Of a stretch of DNA of 64,000 nt, positions 53,934 through 63,686 are shown piece after piece. Numbering within the stretch: the stretch's first letter is position 1; every line of letters starts with the position of its first letter. The position numbers and the translations under genes were made by a program. The DNA comes from Pseudomonas sp. (GTDB taxonomy: Bacteria > Pseudomonadota > Gammaproteobacteria > Pseudomonadales > Pseudomonadaceae): NCBI RefSeq assembly GCF_030150285.1, contig NZ_JASLGE010000053.1, positions 54,960 to 118,959 on the forward strand, written 5' to 3'. The notes under the pieces are model-generated. The model saw only the letters and a program-made list of their open reading frames with translations. It was not told where the DNA came from and did not search any database.

Positions 53934-56021
53934 CTACGCGCCCAACCCCAACATGAGCCCGCTCAGGCGTTTGACCTTACGCTCAACCGCACCTTCGAAC
54001 ACGCCGGCGCGAGGCTCGATCAGGCTGAACCAGTGCCGGGCACGGGTGATGCCGGTGTAAATCAGCTCTTTGGTCAGCACCGGGTTCAGCGCCTCAGGCA
54101 ACACCAGTGCGGTGTGTGAGAACTCTGAGCCCTGGGATTTGTGCACGGTCATGGCGTACACGGTTTCAACATCATTGAGGCGGCTGGGCAGAACAAAGCG
54201 TATGCCGCCCTGCCCGTCGTTGCGGGCAAAGGCCACCCGCAAGACGTGTCGCAGCCTGTGGCCGTCACGCTCCGGCAGTTTGAGGGCGATGCCAATATCG
54301 CCATTCATCAGCCCCAGCCCATAGTCGTTGCGGGTCATCAATACGGGGCGGCCTTCGTACCATTGCTGGTCGCTGTCGATGAGTTTGCTGGCGAACAGCG
54401 CACGCGTGATGCGCTCATTCAAGCCTTCGACACCCCAGGGCCCTTTACGCACCGCGCACAGCACCTGGAACGACTCAAACGCCTTCAGCACCTGGCTGGC
54501 CCACGCGGCCCAACACGGGTCTTCGAGCGCGGCATCGCCTTCAGGGCGACGGTCACGCACCACCTCCAGGTAATGCCGATAGCCTTTTGCTTGCGCGCTT
54601 CGCCCTTCCAGGGCCAACCGTTCAAACGCGCGGTCCCGCTCACCTTTAAGCGCCAAGGCAAACAGATCGTCATGGTTGCCGGCAGCCAGCAATTGGCGCG
54701 CCTCACGTGCCTGCTGTTGGTTGACCAACCGCGAGAGCTGTCCAATGCCACTGCCCTCACCAAAACGCCGTGAATGACGCAACATCACCACTTGCTGCGC
54801 CAAGGGGTGCGTGCCATCCAGGTCCTGTTGCAGGTCACTGGCCGCAAGGTTTTCGCCACTGACCTGCTCCAGCCAGGCGCGGGTAGGCGGCGAGTACCAG
54901 CCCGCTTCGGCATCGCGGCACAGGTCGCCAAGCACGGCACCCGCCTCGACCGAAGCCAGCTGATCCTTGTCGCCCAGCAGCACCAGCCGCGCATGGTCGG
55001 GCAAGGCGTCCAGCACGTTGGCCATCATTTCGAGGTCGATCATGGACGCCTCATCCACCACCAGCACGTCCAGCGGCAAGCGATTGCCCGCATGGTGCCG
55101 AAAGTGCCGCGTGCCGGGACGGCTGCCCAACAGCCGGTGAACCGTGGTGACGTCACTGGGGATTTTTTGCCGGACGCTGTCATCCACTTCCAGCGTTTTG
55201 ACTTGCGCACTGATGGACTCGGTCAAGCGCGCGGCCGCCTTGCCCGTGGGGGCGGCCAGGCGAATACGCAGCGGCGCGCCCGCCTCAACCGCCGGGGCCT
55301 GCAACAGGGCCAGCAAGCGCACCACGGTGGTGGTCTTGCCCGTGCCGGGGCCGCCGGTGACGATGCTGAAGGCACCGCGAGTGGCCAGTGCGCAGGCCAG
55401 TTTCTGCCAGTCAATCAGGCCATTGCCCGCCGGGCTGCCGAACAGTCCGGTCAAACGCGCGGGCAAATCTGCCGGTGTGGTTTCCGGTGCGGCCAGACGT
55501 TGACGTAAGGCGCTGTCGATGCGTCGCTCATACGCCCAATAACGGCGCAAATACAGGCGTCGTTCACTCAGGACCAAGGGCCGACTGGCTGCACCGGGCT
55601 GTGCCCCGCCGGCCTGCTCAACCAGCGGGCTGGCCTGCAATGCCTGGCACCACGCCTCACCCTGCAGGGCCTCCAGCAATTGCGAAGGCAGCAACATGGC
55701 CCCCGTCTGTACATCGCCCTCGGGCGGCAGAGACAGCGCAAAATCAGGGGCTTTGAGGGTTTCAAACACGTCCAGGCACACATGCCCATGACCTAACTGA
55801 TGGCTGGTCAACGCGGCCGCCAACAGCACCAACGGATCACCGTGGGGGTCGCGCTCATGCAAAAAGGCGACAAAGGCCTTGTCCAGCGCACGCAACCACC
55901 CGCGCTCCACCCAGCGTTCCAGCAACAGCAGCAAGTCCTGGGCTCGGCTCAGGGGCTGCAACTCGGCCAGGCTTTGGGCCGTAAGCGGCGTGGGCAACAA
56001 CTCGGCAAATGAGCGACTCAT
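53934..56021 (-). CDS. recD: Exodeoxyribonuclease V subunit alpha (5'-3' helicase)
   Basis: 695 residues from the ATG at 56021, with GGAG seven bases before it and a four-base overlap with the recB stop. SF1B helicase motifs: Walker A GGPGTGKTTTV, motif II VVDEASMIDLEMM, motif III LGDKDQLASVEAG and motif VI MTVHKSQGSEFSHT with TRAR at the end. RecD is the faster motor in RecBCD and translocates on the 5'-ended strand. Gene order C-B-D with tight overlaps matches other pseudomonads. Confidence 0.96.
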   Translation of the reverse strand: MSRSFAELLPTPLTAQSLAELQPLSRAQDLLLLLERWVERGWLRALDKAFVAFLHERDPHGDPLVLLAAALTSHQLGHGHVCLDVFETLKAPDFALSLPPEGDVQTGAMLLPSQLLEALQGEAWCQALQASPLVEQAGGAQPGAASRPLVLSERRLYLRRYWAYERRIDSALRQRLAAPETTPADLPARLTGLFGSPAGNGLIDWQKLACALATRGAFSIVTGGPGTGKTTTVVRLLALLQAPAVEAGAPLRIRLAAPTGKAAARLTESISAQVKTLEVDDSVRQKIPSDVTTVHRLLGSRPGTRHFRHHAGNRLPLDVLVVDEASMIDLEMMANVLDALPDHARLVLLGDKDQLASVEAGAVLGDLCRDAEAGWYSPPTRAWLEQVSGENLAASDLQQDLDGTHPLAQQVVMLRHSRRFGEGSGIGQLSRLVNQQQAREARQLLAAGNHDDLFALALKGERDRAFERLALEGRSAQAKGYRHYLEVVRDRRPEGDAALEDPCWAAWASQVLKAFESFQVLCAVRKGPWGVEGLNERITRALFASKLIDSDQQWYEGRPVLMTRNDYGLGLMNGDIGIALKLPERDGHRLRHVLRVAFARNDGQGGIRFVLPSRLNDVETVYAMTVHKSQGSEFSHTALVLPEALNPVLTKELIYTGITRARHWFSLIEPRAGVFEGAVERKVKRLSGLMLGLGA

Positions 56022-59000
56022 AGCAACACTCCCTGTTCCCACACGGGTTCGGCCGGTTTCGGCACAGGCTTGCCCTGGAACATCAAGTCCAGGCTCTCAA
56101 TCAACACCCGCGGTGGGCGGGTAAAAAATACGCCTTGGCCCTGAGAGCGAGTGCCCCGTAAAAACAGATACAACGCGCCGCCCATATGCCGGTCGTAGTC
56201 GTAATCGGCCAACCGAGCCTTCAGTTGCCGGTGCAAGGCCAGCAGGTACAGGACATATTGCAGGTCGTAGCGGTTCTGCAGCATCGAAGCCTCAATCGCC
56301 TGTTCGGTGTAGGCCGAATCATCAGGCCCCAACCAGTTGGATTTGTAGTCTGCCACGTAAAAACGACCCTCATGCTCGAAGGTCAAGTCGATAAAGCCTT
56401 TGAACATGCCGTTCAACAGGCTCGGCTCGGCAGCCGCACGCGAGGCCCCACCGTGGGTGTACTGACGAATCAGTTGATCCAGTTGCAACACATCGACCTT
56501 GTGGCTGGCAAACCAGAACTCCATTTCGATCTGGTACTGGCTCAAGCCACTCAGGACGACCGCTGGCTGACCATTATTCAGGCGCAGCGGTTCATCTTGC
56601 AGGTGCAGCAGCCACTCGCTCAGGGTGTCGATCCAGCCCTGCCAGCCGCGCCGATTGCAGCGCCGCGCCACCGCATCATTGATCGACGCGGCATCGGCCT
56701 TGAAGCCTTCGCTCCCCGCCCATTCCAGCAGGCCGTGGAGGAAGGTTCCGGGATTTGGGCCACGGGGGAAGCGGTGAATATCGCCGCCGCCAAGTAACAC
56801 CTCGCGCGGCGCATCGGCATCCAGTCGTTCATCGTCCGAGAGCTTTTGCGCCAGAGCGCTTTCCGGGGCTTCAGCGGGACCGACGCTATCGCCGATACGT
56901 AATGCGCTGTAGGACGCGATCCACCAGTTTTCAGCGGCGCGGCGTTTTGGAATCAACGGCGGTAACAAGGTCGCCAGGTTGGGCGGTGGATGAAAGCGTA
57001 TTTCGCTGATCGGCGGTACGGGCAGGCACGCAATGGCATCGCACCCGTGCTGCACGTCAGCCAGCCAGCGTTGCAAGGCGACCGATTCGGGCAACACCTG
57101 GCCGCCGCCGAGCAGGTAACCCAAGGCCGACAGGTGCAGGATCGAGCGGTTGTTATTGCCGCGCTTGAGGTCGGCCACCCCCAGCCAGCAGGCATGTTCG
57201 GCACGGGTCAGGGCCACATAAAGCAAACGCAGGTCTTCGGCCAGCCGTTCATCATCGGCCTGGGCAATCAATTCAGCTGTCGGCTTGAGGCTGATCTGGG
57301 CGTTGCCGTGGGCATCGTGATAATGCAGGGGCAATCGGCTGCCATCCACCGGTTTGGTCGCGCAAATAAACGGCAGAAAGACCAACGGGTATTGCAGCCC
57401 CTTGGATTTGTGGATCGTGACGACCTTGACCAGTTGCTCATCGCTTTCAAGGCGCAGGATCTGCTCTTCCCCGGCCTGACCGGACAGCGCCAGGTGTTCC
57501 GCCAAGTGGCGGATCAACGCTTGTTCGCCATCCAGCTCGGCGGCAGCCTGTTGCAATAGCTCGGACAGGTGCAGCACGTTGGTCAACACCCGCTCGCCAT
57601 CGGTACGGGCAATCAGGGCCTGGGGCAATTCGAAGTCGTGCAACAAGCGCCGCAACATGGCCAGCACGCCTTGCTTGCGCCAGGTCTCGCGGTAGCCACG
57701 AAACTGCATGACGCGTTTTTCCCACGCCAGTTCGTCCTGGTTCAGACGCTCTAGTTCTATCAGAGGCAAATCCAAGGTGATGCAGGCCAATGCTGCTCGC
57801 AGCGGTCGTTCAACATCCGGCTCGGCGCAGGCTTTGAGCCAGGCCAGCACGTCGTGCGCTTCCTGCGCGGCGTACACCGAATCCTTATCCGACAGGTAAA
57901 CACTGCGTACACCCCGCGCCGACAGTTCACGCCGCACGGCCTGAGCTTCCTTACCGTCACGCACCAGAATCGCGATATCCGCAGGCAAGACGCCGCGCAG
58001 CGCTTCACCGTCTTTGGCAAACCCGCAGCGGCCTTCCTGGCCGCCATTGAGCACCTCGACAATCTGACTGGCGCACACGGCTGCCAACTGCTGGCGATAC
58101 ACGGCACCCGCCACAGGCTGTTCGGACGGTAACTGCCAGACATTAAATGCGGTCACCGCCTGCCCCTCCCACTGCAGCACGTCTTTACGGCCTTGTGATT
58201 TCACCGGAAAGAAGGGCACCTGGTTTTCAGGGCCTTCGCGGAATAAAAACGCACCGCGCCCGGTATCACGCCGTTCGGCCCGCTCAAACACGTGGTTCAC
58301 CGCCGTGACCAGCGCGTGACTGGAGCGAAAGTTGGTGTCCAGTGTGTGCCAGCGACCCTGGGTGGCCTGACGGGCACGTAAATAGGTATAGATATCGGCA
58401 CCGCGAAAGGCGTAGATGGCCTGCTTCGGGTCACCGATCAAAAACAGGCCGGTATCGGGGCTGTTGTCCTCGATACGGTAGAGCGTTTCAAAGATCCGGT
58501 ACTGCACCGGGTCGGTGTCCTGGAATTCATCGATCAGGGCCACCGGAAACTGCTCGCGAATCAAGGTTGCCAAGCGCTCGCCACCCTCGGCCTGCAGGGC
58601 CGCGTCGAGCCTGAGTAACATGTCGTCAAAGCCCATTTCGGCGCGGCGACGTTTTTCTGCTTCGAAGCGTTCACTGACCCAGTGCGCCGCATGTTGCAGA
58701 ACCGCCGCGTCCGGTGTCGGCAAGGCGTCGAGGGCAGCCTTGAGCTGCACCATGGCGTCCAGCCCCGGGTGCTGCGGCGGTGTAGCTTTCCAGGCTTCGG
58801 CCATGCCATCAGGGGTCAGCCGGGTAAAGCCAGTGCCCAGGTCCAGAGTCTCCTCGGCCTCATCGGCCGCCCAGGCATTGAGTTTTTCAAACCAGGGCTC
58901 GAAATAGCGCGCCTGCATTTTGCGACCGTCTACCGCTTTGGTTTCAACACCTTGCAGGCAGATGTCTCGCAGTTCCTGAGCCCATTGCAGCCACGGCGTT

Positions 59001-59707
59001 TTGAGGGCCACCAAGGCTTCGCGGCGCTCCTGTAAGCAGGTCTTAATCAATTGCTCGGGGGTGGGTTCACCCCCCGCCGTGTTGCGAGCCGTGCCGAAGA
59101 GTGCCCGAACACGGGGCAACAAGGTCGCCGGGCCGCTCCAGTTGGCACGCACCCAGCTCAGGGCATCGCCTGACATGGGGTAACAAAACAGACGCCAGTA
59201 ATCACGCAGCACTTCGCCGAGCAAGTCGCTGTGGTCGGTTTCCAGGGTTTGGGTAAACAGGCTGCCGCTGTCGAACGCATGTTCGCGCAGCATGCGTTGG
59301 CACCAACTGTGGATGGTCGAGACGGCCGCTTCGTCCATCCATTGCGCGGCGATGTCGAGTCGCCCGGCGCAGGCAGGCCACTGCTCGGGGCTGAACTGGT
59401 CGCGCAATTGCTCGACGAGGGCATCCGGCGCGGCGATCTCGTCACGGAAAAACCGTGCCGCTTCAGCCAGCCGGGTCCGGATGCGGTCACGCAGTTCTTT
59501 GGTGGCCGCATCGGTAAAGGTGACCACGAGGATTTGGGGCGGTAACAATTCACGCCCAAAGCCCGTTTCAGGCGTGCCCTGGTTCAAGATCAAACGCAGG
59601 TAGAGTGCCGAGATGGTGAAGGTTTTACCCGTGCCGGCGCTGGCCTCGATCAATTGGCTGCCGCGCAGGGGAAAGGCTAACGCCAGGGGTGTTTTGTGCG
59701 CACTCAT
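56018..59707 (-). CDS. recB: Exodeoxyribonuclease V subunit beta (helicase-nuclease)
   Basis: 1229 residues from the ATG at 59707, whose A is the last base of the recC stop (1-bp overlap). Walker A is IEASAGTGKTFTIS near residue 20, motif II VALIDEFQDTDPVQ, motif V/VI VVTIHKSKGLQYPLVF, and the C-terminal nuclease domain carries FYVADYKSNWLG, which is the catalytic Asp-Tyr-Lys motif. RecB is the 3'-5' motor and the only nuclease of RecBCD, acting in double-strand break repair and degradation of foreign linear DNA. Length fits the family (about 1180-1240). Confidence 0.97.
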   Translation of the reverse strand: MSAHKTPLALAFPLRGSQLIEASAGTGKTFTISALYLRLILNQGTPETGFGRELLPPQILVVTFTDAATKELRDRIRTRLAEAARFFRDEIAAPDALVEQLRDQFSPEQWPACAGRLDIAAQWMDEAAVSTIHSWCQRMLREHAFDSGSLFTQTLETDHSDLLGEVLRDYWRLFCYPMSGDALSWVRANWSGPATLLPRVRALFGTARNTAGGEPTPEQLIKTCLQERREALVALKTPWLQWAQELRDICLQGVETKAVDGRKMQARYFEPWFEKLNAWAADEAEETLDLGTGFTRLTPDGMAEAWKATPPQHPGLDAMVQLKAALDALPTPDAAVLQHAAHWVSERFEAEKRRRAEMGFDDMLLRLDAALQAEGGERLATLIREQFPVALIDEFQDTDPVQYRIFETLYRIEDNSPDTGLFLIGDPKQAIYAFRGADIYTYLRARQATQGRWHTLDTNFRSSHALVTAVNHVFERAERRDTGRGAFLFREGPENQVPFFPVKSQGRKDVLQWEGQAVTAFNVWQLPSEQPVAGAVYRQQLAAVCASQIVEVLNGGQEGRCGFAKDGEALRGVLPADIAILVRDGKEAQAVRRELSARGVRSVYLSDKDSVYAAQEAHDVLAWLKACAEPDVERPLRAALACITLDLPLIELERLNQDELAWEKRVMQFRGYRETWRKQGVLAMLRRLLHDFELPQALIARTDGERVLTNVLHLSELLQQAAAELDGEQALIRHLAEHLALSGQAGEEQILRLESDEQLVKVVTIHKSKGLQYPLVFLPFICATKPVDGSRLPLHYHDAHGNAQISLKPTAELIAQADDERLAEDLRLLYVALTRAEHACWLGVADLKRGNNNRSILHLSALGYLLGGGQVLPESVALQRWLADVQHGCDAIACLPVPPISEIRFHPPPNLATLLPPLIPKRRAAENWWIASYSALRIGDSVGPAEAPESALAQKLSDDERLDADAPREVLLGGGDIHRFPRGPNPGTFLHGLLEWAGSEGFKADAASINDAVARRCNRRGWQGWIDTLSEWLLHLQDEPLRLNNGQPAVVLSGLSQYQIEMEFWFASHKVDVLQLDQLIRQYTHGGASRAAAEPSLLNGMFKGFIDLTFEHEGRFYVADYKSNWLGPDDSAYTEQAIEASMLQNRYDLQYVLYLLALHRQLKARLADYDYDRHMGGALYLFLRGTRSQGQGVFFTRPPRVLIESLDLMFQGKPVPKPAEPVWEQGVLL

Positions 59708-62700
59708 CAACGGGCCGCCTCGCTGCTCAATGAACGCCAAGGCGCTTCAAATAGGGGACGATAGAGGGCGTCACACCACGCTTCAAAATCGCCATCGGCC
59801 ATCAGGGCCGCGTAATCCGCGAACTGCCGGGCCAAGGCCGCACTTTCACGGCGCTCGCCGTCACTGGTCAGCCCATCACCTTCGTAGGCTTTTTGAGCCG
59901 CAGCGGCGGCCTTGGCCGGATCGGTCTGAGCCAGCCATGCGAAAGCCGTCTTCACCGCAACCGGCAGCGGCCGGCCCATGCCGACCTTCCAGGCCATCAG
60001 CACATTACCAAGGATATCGTGGGCAAGCTGAGGGTCCAGAGGCGCGAGCAACAGGGTGTCATCGCTGGCCACCAGCGCGGTGGACAGGGGCAAGCCACTG
60101 GCACACGCGGCCAGGTGATTGACCCATGGGCGGGTCAGCCGGTGCCATTTACGGGTCTTGATCGAGCCGATACTGTTGGGAATCGTCGTAATGGCGAGTA
60201 GGCCTGCGTCGCTGCGCTGATGCAGATGACTGAGCCACCCTTCAAGCACCAGGCCGTGGTCTTCGAACCTGACGGGCAATGCGCTATTGAGCGGGGTCGG
60301 CCACAGGGCGAGCAACTGTTGATAGCGGTGCAATACATCAGGTAGCGGTTCCATCAACTCCTGTTGCAGGCACTCACCAAAACCTGCCATCGGCAGCAGA
60401 CCGCTGCCTTGCAGCCGTGCAGCACGGGTTTGCAAAGCCTGCTCGGGTTGATCGGGCTGCGCCAGGGCGGCTTCGAGCAAACTGTCACTGAGGCTGTAGC
60501 GCTGCAAGGCGTCCAGCACAAACGGCTCCTCATCGGCCAACGGCACTTCTGCGGCCTCGAAGAATACTTTCAAACGCTGACTAAAGAAGTGGCTTACAGG
60601 ATTACGCAAAAAGCCCTGCAACTGCGTCAGGTTCAACGGTTCGTCCTGCTGGTGAGCGGGCAATGACTCGGGCGGTCGCAATGCGGTTTGCGGCGCATGT
60701 AACTGCTGCCATTCACGGGCGTAACTAAAGAGGTTGGGGTTACCTTCGTGAAAGTAACGCGTGCTAAACGGCTGGAGCGGGTGCTCTTGGGTCATGGCCT
60801 CAAGCAAATCGCCACCGCCTTGCAACTGCCAACCGCTAGCAAGGTGATCGCGCAGTTGCCCGATCAGGACGCAGGCCGGGCGCTCGCTGTTATCGCGAAT
60901 ACTGCGCCCGACCCAACTGATGTAAAGCTGCTCGCGTGCAGAAAGCAGCGCTTCGAGCAGCAGGTAGCGGTCATCTTCACGGCGAGAACGATCCCCCGGG
61001 CGGTAGTCGCTGCCCATCAGATCGAAGTCCAGCGGTGGCTGCGCACGCGGGTAGTCGCCATCGTTCATGCCCAGCAGGCACACCCGCTTGAAGGGAATGG
61101 CCCGCATGGGCATCAAGGTACAAAAATTGACCGCACCGGCCAAAAAGCGCTGAGACAATTTGCCTTGGTCGAGCCCCGCCAGCCAGGCTTCGCGGACGAC
61201 CGTTAACGGCAATGCATCCTGCAGGCCGACCCGCTCACAGGTTTCCAGCCAGGTTTCGCGCAGCAACTCGAGTTGGGCCAGCAAGTAATCGTCGTGCTCG
61301 GTTTCGGCCAAGAAAAACAGCTGTACCAAGGCTTGCAAACGCTCGCCCCATTGTTGTGGCAGTGCAGGTTGCGAAAGCTCTTGATAGGCCACTTCCAGGG
61401 CATCGAGCAAGGCCACGAGAGGGCCGATCAGGGCCGCATCCAGCCCACCAATTTCATCATAAGGCTCAATACCATCGCAGGGGTCACCCGTGCCTACGGC
61501 ATACCCGAGCAACATGCGACGCAAACCGAAACGCCAACTGTTTTGTTCGAGTTCCACCGGCAGCCCCAGGCTGGCACGTTGTTGGCCACTGAGCCCCCAA
61601 CGAATCCCGGCCCCTTCGATCCAGCGGTGCAAGGTAGGCAAGTCACGCTCTTGTACGTTGAATCGTGCTCGCAAAGCAGGTACGTCCAGCAGATCGAGAA
61701 TTTCACTCACCGGGAAGCGGCTGTCGGGCAGTTTGAGCAGATGCTCAATAGCAATCAACAAAGGGTCGCGGCCCCGCTGGCCCTGGTCGGCCAAGGTGTA
61801 GGGAATAAAACGCGGGTCATCTCGTTCAATCTGACCGAACACGGCGCTGATGTGCGGGGCGTAGCTGTCCACGTCCGGCACCATCACAATCACGTCGCGC
61901 GGCTGCAAATGAGGGTCTTCACTAAAGCGTGATAGCAACTGGTCGTGCAGGATCTCGACTTCTCGTTGCGCGCTGTGGGCAATATGAAAACGAATGGAGC
62001 AATCCGTCTCCAGATCCACGGCGGGCCATGTCACACGGGTTTCATTGAGGGGGCGTAATTCCAGGATATCGTCCTGCAACTGATTGAGCAGGTTCAGGGG
62101 TTCAACGTCGCTGAACAAATCAATGCGCCCGTCACGGAACGCCGAACGGTAACTATTGGGGTCATCGAAACTGTCGAGCAGGTTGATGTAGTCACGCCCT
62201 TGCTTACCCCAGGCTGCAAGCAGTGGGTGCGCATGTTGATGCAGGATCTCAGCATCCAGCGCTGTAGGCATCCCAACTTTTCTGGCCTGGCGTTTGTACT
62301 GATGACGGAGCAGGTCTTTATCCGCCACGATGTCAGACCAATGGTGCCGGCACGGGTTATGGACGCACAACAGCACTTGGCTGAAGCGGGCAAGCCCGGC
62401 CAGCGCTTCAAGTGCCTGAGCGGGCAGCGATGAAATGCCGAACACGATGACCCGTGCGGGCAGGCCGGGCGGGGCCTGTTCAAGGCGGTTGATCTTGTCG
62501 ATAAAACGCTGATGGACACCGGCGCGGCTCTGGGACATGCCCTCTTGCCCCACATCAAGCAACAGCGCGCGCCATAACTCGGCCTGCCAACAGTTGGCCG
62601 GGCTCAGGGCCGGGCTTTCCCCACGCGCGTTGCGCAATTGATGACGACCAGCGGCCCAGTCTTCAAGCCAGTCGGCGCGATAGACCTGATACTGGTCGAA

Positions 62701-63156
62701 CAGGTCAGCCAAGCGCTCAGCCAGTTGATAGCGCTTGCGCAGGTCGGTGTCATGGGTCAGAAAACGTTGCAGGGGTTCAAAGTGAGGCTGATCAATAAGG
62801 GCCGGAAGCAGGCGCATCAATCGCCAGGTCAGCGGAGCCTTGTCGAGCAGCGACTGTGCGGGGATCTCTTCACTGCCTAATACGATTCGATAGAGCTGCC
62901 ACAGAAAACTACCCGGCAGTTGTACATCAATAGCAGCGGCAATTCCGCAGCCTCCGGCGTCATCATCCTGGGCATCTTCGGCCAGTGCCAACTTCAGCCA
63001 TTGGGCGATACCGTTACTTTGAACCAAGGCAACTTCATTCTCCAAAGGGGCCAGCGGGTAGCGACGCATCCAGCTCACGACCAGACTGCGTAGCTCATCT
63101 AGGCGATTACCATGAACCACCATAAACCCTGGGCTGAGAGGCGTAGCAACCGGCAT
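59707..63156 (-). CDS. recC: Exodeoxyribonuclease V subunit gamma (Chi recognition)
   Basis: 1149 residues from the ATG at 63156, which has AAGGA seven bases upstream; an earlier in-frame start would add 35 unlikely residues. N-terminus: FMVVHGNRLDELRSLVVSWM, then NEVALVQSNGIAQWLKLALA, the RecC start. It contains RecC features such as VIVFGISSLPAQALEAL and VCLLGMNDGDYPRAQPPLDFD. RecC is an inactivated helicase/nuclease relative that splits the strands and scans for Chi. It is the first gene of the recCBD operon. An IS66-type element lies only about 150 bases upstream. Confidence 0.96.
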   Translation of the reverse strand: MPVATPLSPGFMVVHGNRLDELRSLVVSWMRRYPLAPLENEVALVQSNGIAQWLKLALAEDAQDDDAGGCGIAAAIDVQLPGSFLWQLYRIVLGSEEIPAQSLLDKAPLTWRLMRLLPALIDQPHFEPLQRFLTHDTDLRKRYQLAERLADLFDQYQVYRADWLEDWAAGRHQLRNARGESPALSPANCWQAELWRALLLDVGQEGMSQSRAGVHQRFIDKINRLEQAPPGLPARVIVFGISSLPAQALEALAGLARFSQVLLCVHNPCRHHWSDIVADKDLLRHQYKRQARKVGMPTALDAEILHQHAHPLLAAWGKQGRDYINLLDSFDDPNSYRSAFRDGRIDLFSDVEPLNLLNQLQDDILELRPLNETRVTWPAVDLETDCSIRFHIAHSAQREVEILHDQLLSRFSEDPHLQPRDVIVMVPDVDSYAPHISAVFGQIERDDPRFIPYTLADQGQRGRDPLLIAIEHLLKLPDSRFPVSEILDLLDVPALRARFNVQERDLPTLHRWIEGAGIRWGLSGQQRASLGLPVELEQNSWRFGLRRMLLGYAVGTGDPCDGIEPYDEIGGLDAALIGPLVALLDALEVAYQELSQPALPQQWGERLQALVQLFFLAETEHDDYLLAQLELLRETWLETCERVGLQDALPLTVVREAWLAGLDQGKLSQRFLAGAVNFCTLMPMRAIPFKRVCLLGMNDGDYPRAQPPLDFDLMGSDYRPGDRSRREDDRYLLLEALLSAREQLYISWVGRSIRDNSERPACVLIGQLRDHLASGWQLQGGGDLLEAMTQEHPLQPFSTRYFHEGNPNLFSYAREWQQLHAPQTALRPPESLPAHQQDEPLNLTQLQGFLRNPVSHFFSQRLKVFFEAAEVPLADEEPFVLDALQRYSLSDSLLEAALAQPDQPEQALQTRAARLQGSGLLPMAGFGECLQQELMEPLPDVLHRYQQLLALWPTPLNSALPVRFEDHGLVLEGWLSHLHQRSDAGLLAITTIPNSIGSIKTRKWHRLTRPWVNHLAACASGLPLSTALVASDDTLLLAPLDPQLAHDILGNVLMAWKVGMGRPLPVAVKTAFAWLAQTDPAKAAAAAQKAYEGDGLTSDGERRESAALARQFADYAALMADGDFEAWCDALYRPLFEAPWRSLSSEAAR

Positions 63157-63353
63157 GACGGCATCCTTAGGTGAAGGCAAAATCCAAAGGCGAACCTTAG
63201 CATTGCACGGGGGGATTGGCGCACTGCAAGGCGGGCCTGAACGCAGAGAACGTAAGGGCACGGTAAACCCATCTGTTCATCCCCGCTAAGCCCCGACATG
63301 GTGGACACCTTTTTAAGTGGACACCTTTTCTGGCCTTTTAAAGCGGATCCCCT

Positions 63354-63686
63354 ATGCAGCCAAAACGACGCTCTTACACCAAGATTTTCAAAGCCCAACT
63401 CATACAAGAATCCGCCCAGCCGGATGCTTCGATAGCCGGTGTGGCCCAGCGCCACGGGATTAACGCCAATCTTCTACACAAATGGATTCGCCTGCATCCG
63501 CGTCAAGACCTGGCCACTGCGTCGGCCTTCGTTCCTGTGAAATGGCAGGCGCCTATCTCATCGTCTGAACCTGCCACTTCGGTCATCCACATTGAAATCG
63601 CCCATGCTCGCGGCACTGTCGTTGTGGATTGGCCTACCGACAATGCCGCTGCATGTGCCACGCTTCTCAGAGATTTGCTGCGTTGA
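63354..63686 (+). CDS. tnpA: IS66-family accessory protein TnpA (OrfA)
   Basis: 110 residues, the usual size of IS66 TnpA. It begins with a helix-turn-helix of the IS3/IS66 OrfA type (RRSYTKIFKAQLIQESAQ, then IAGVAQRHGINANLLHKWIR), followed by a variable tail. TnpA, TnpB and the transposase TnpC together are needed for IS66 transposition. The stop overlaps the tnpB start. Confidence 0.88.
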   Translation: MQPKRRSYTKIFKAQLIQESAQPDASIAGVAQRHGINANLLHKWIRLHPRQDLATASAFVPVKWQAPISSSEPATSVIHIEIAHARGTVVVDWPTDNAAACATLLRDLLR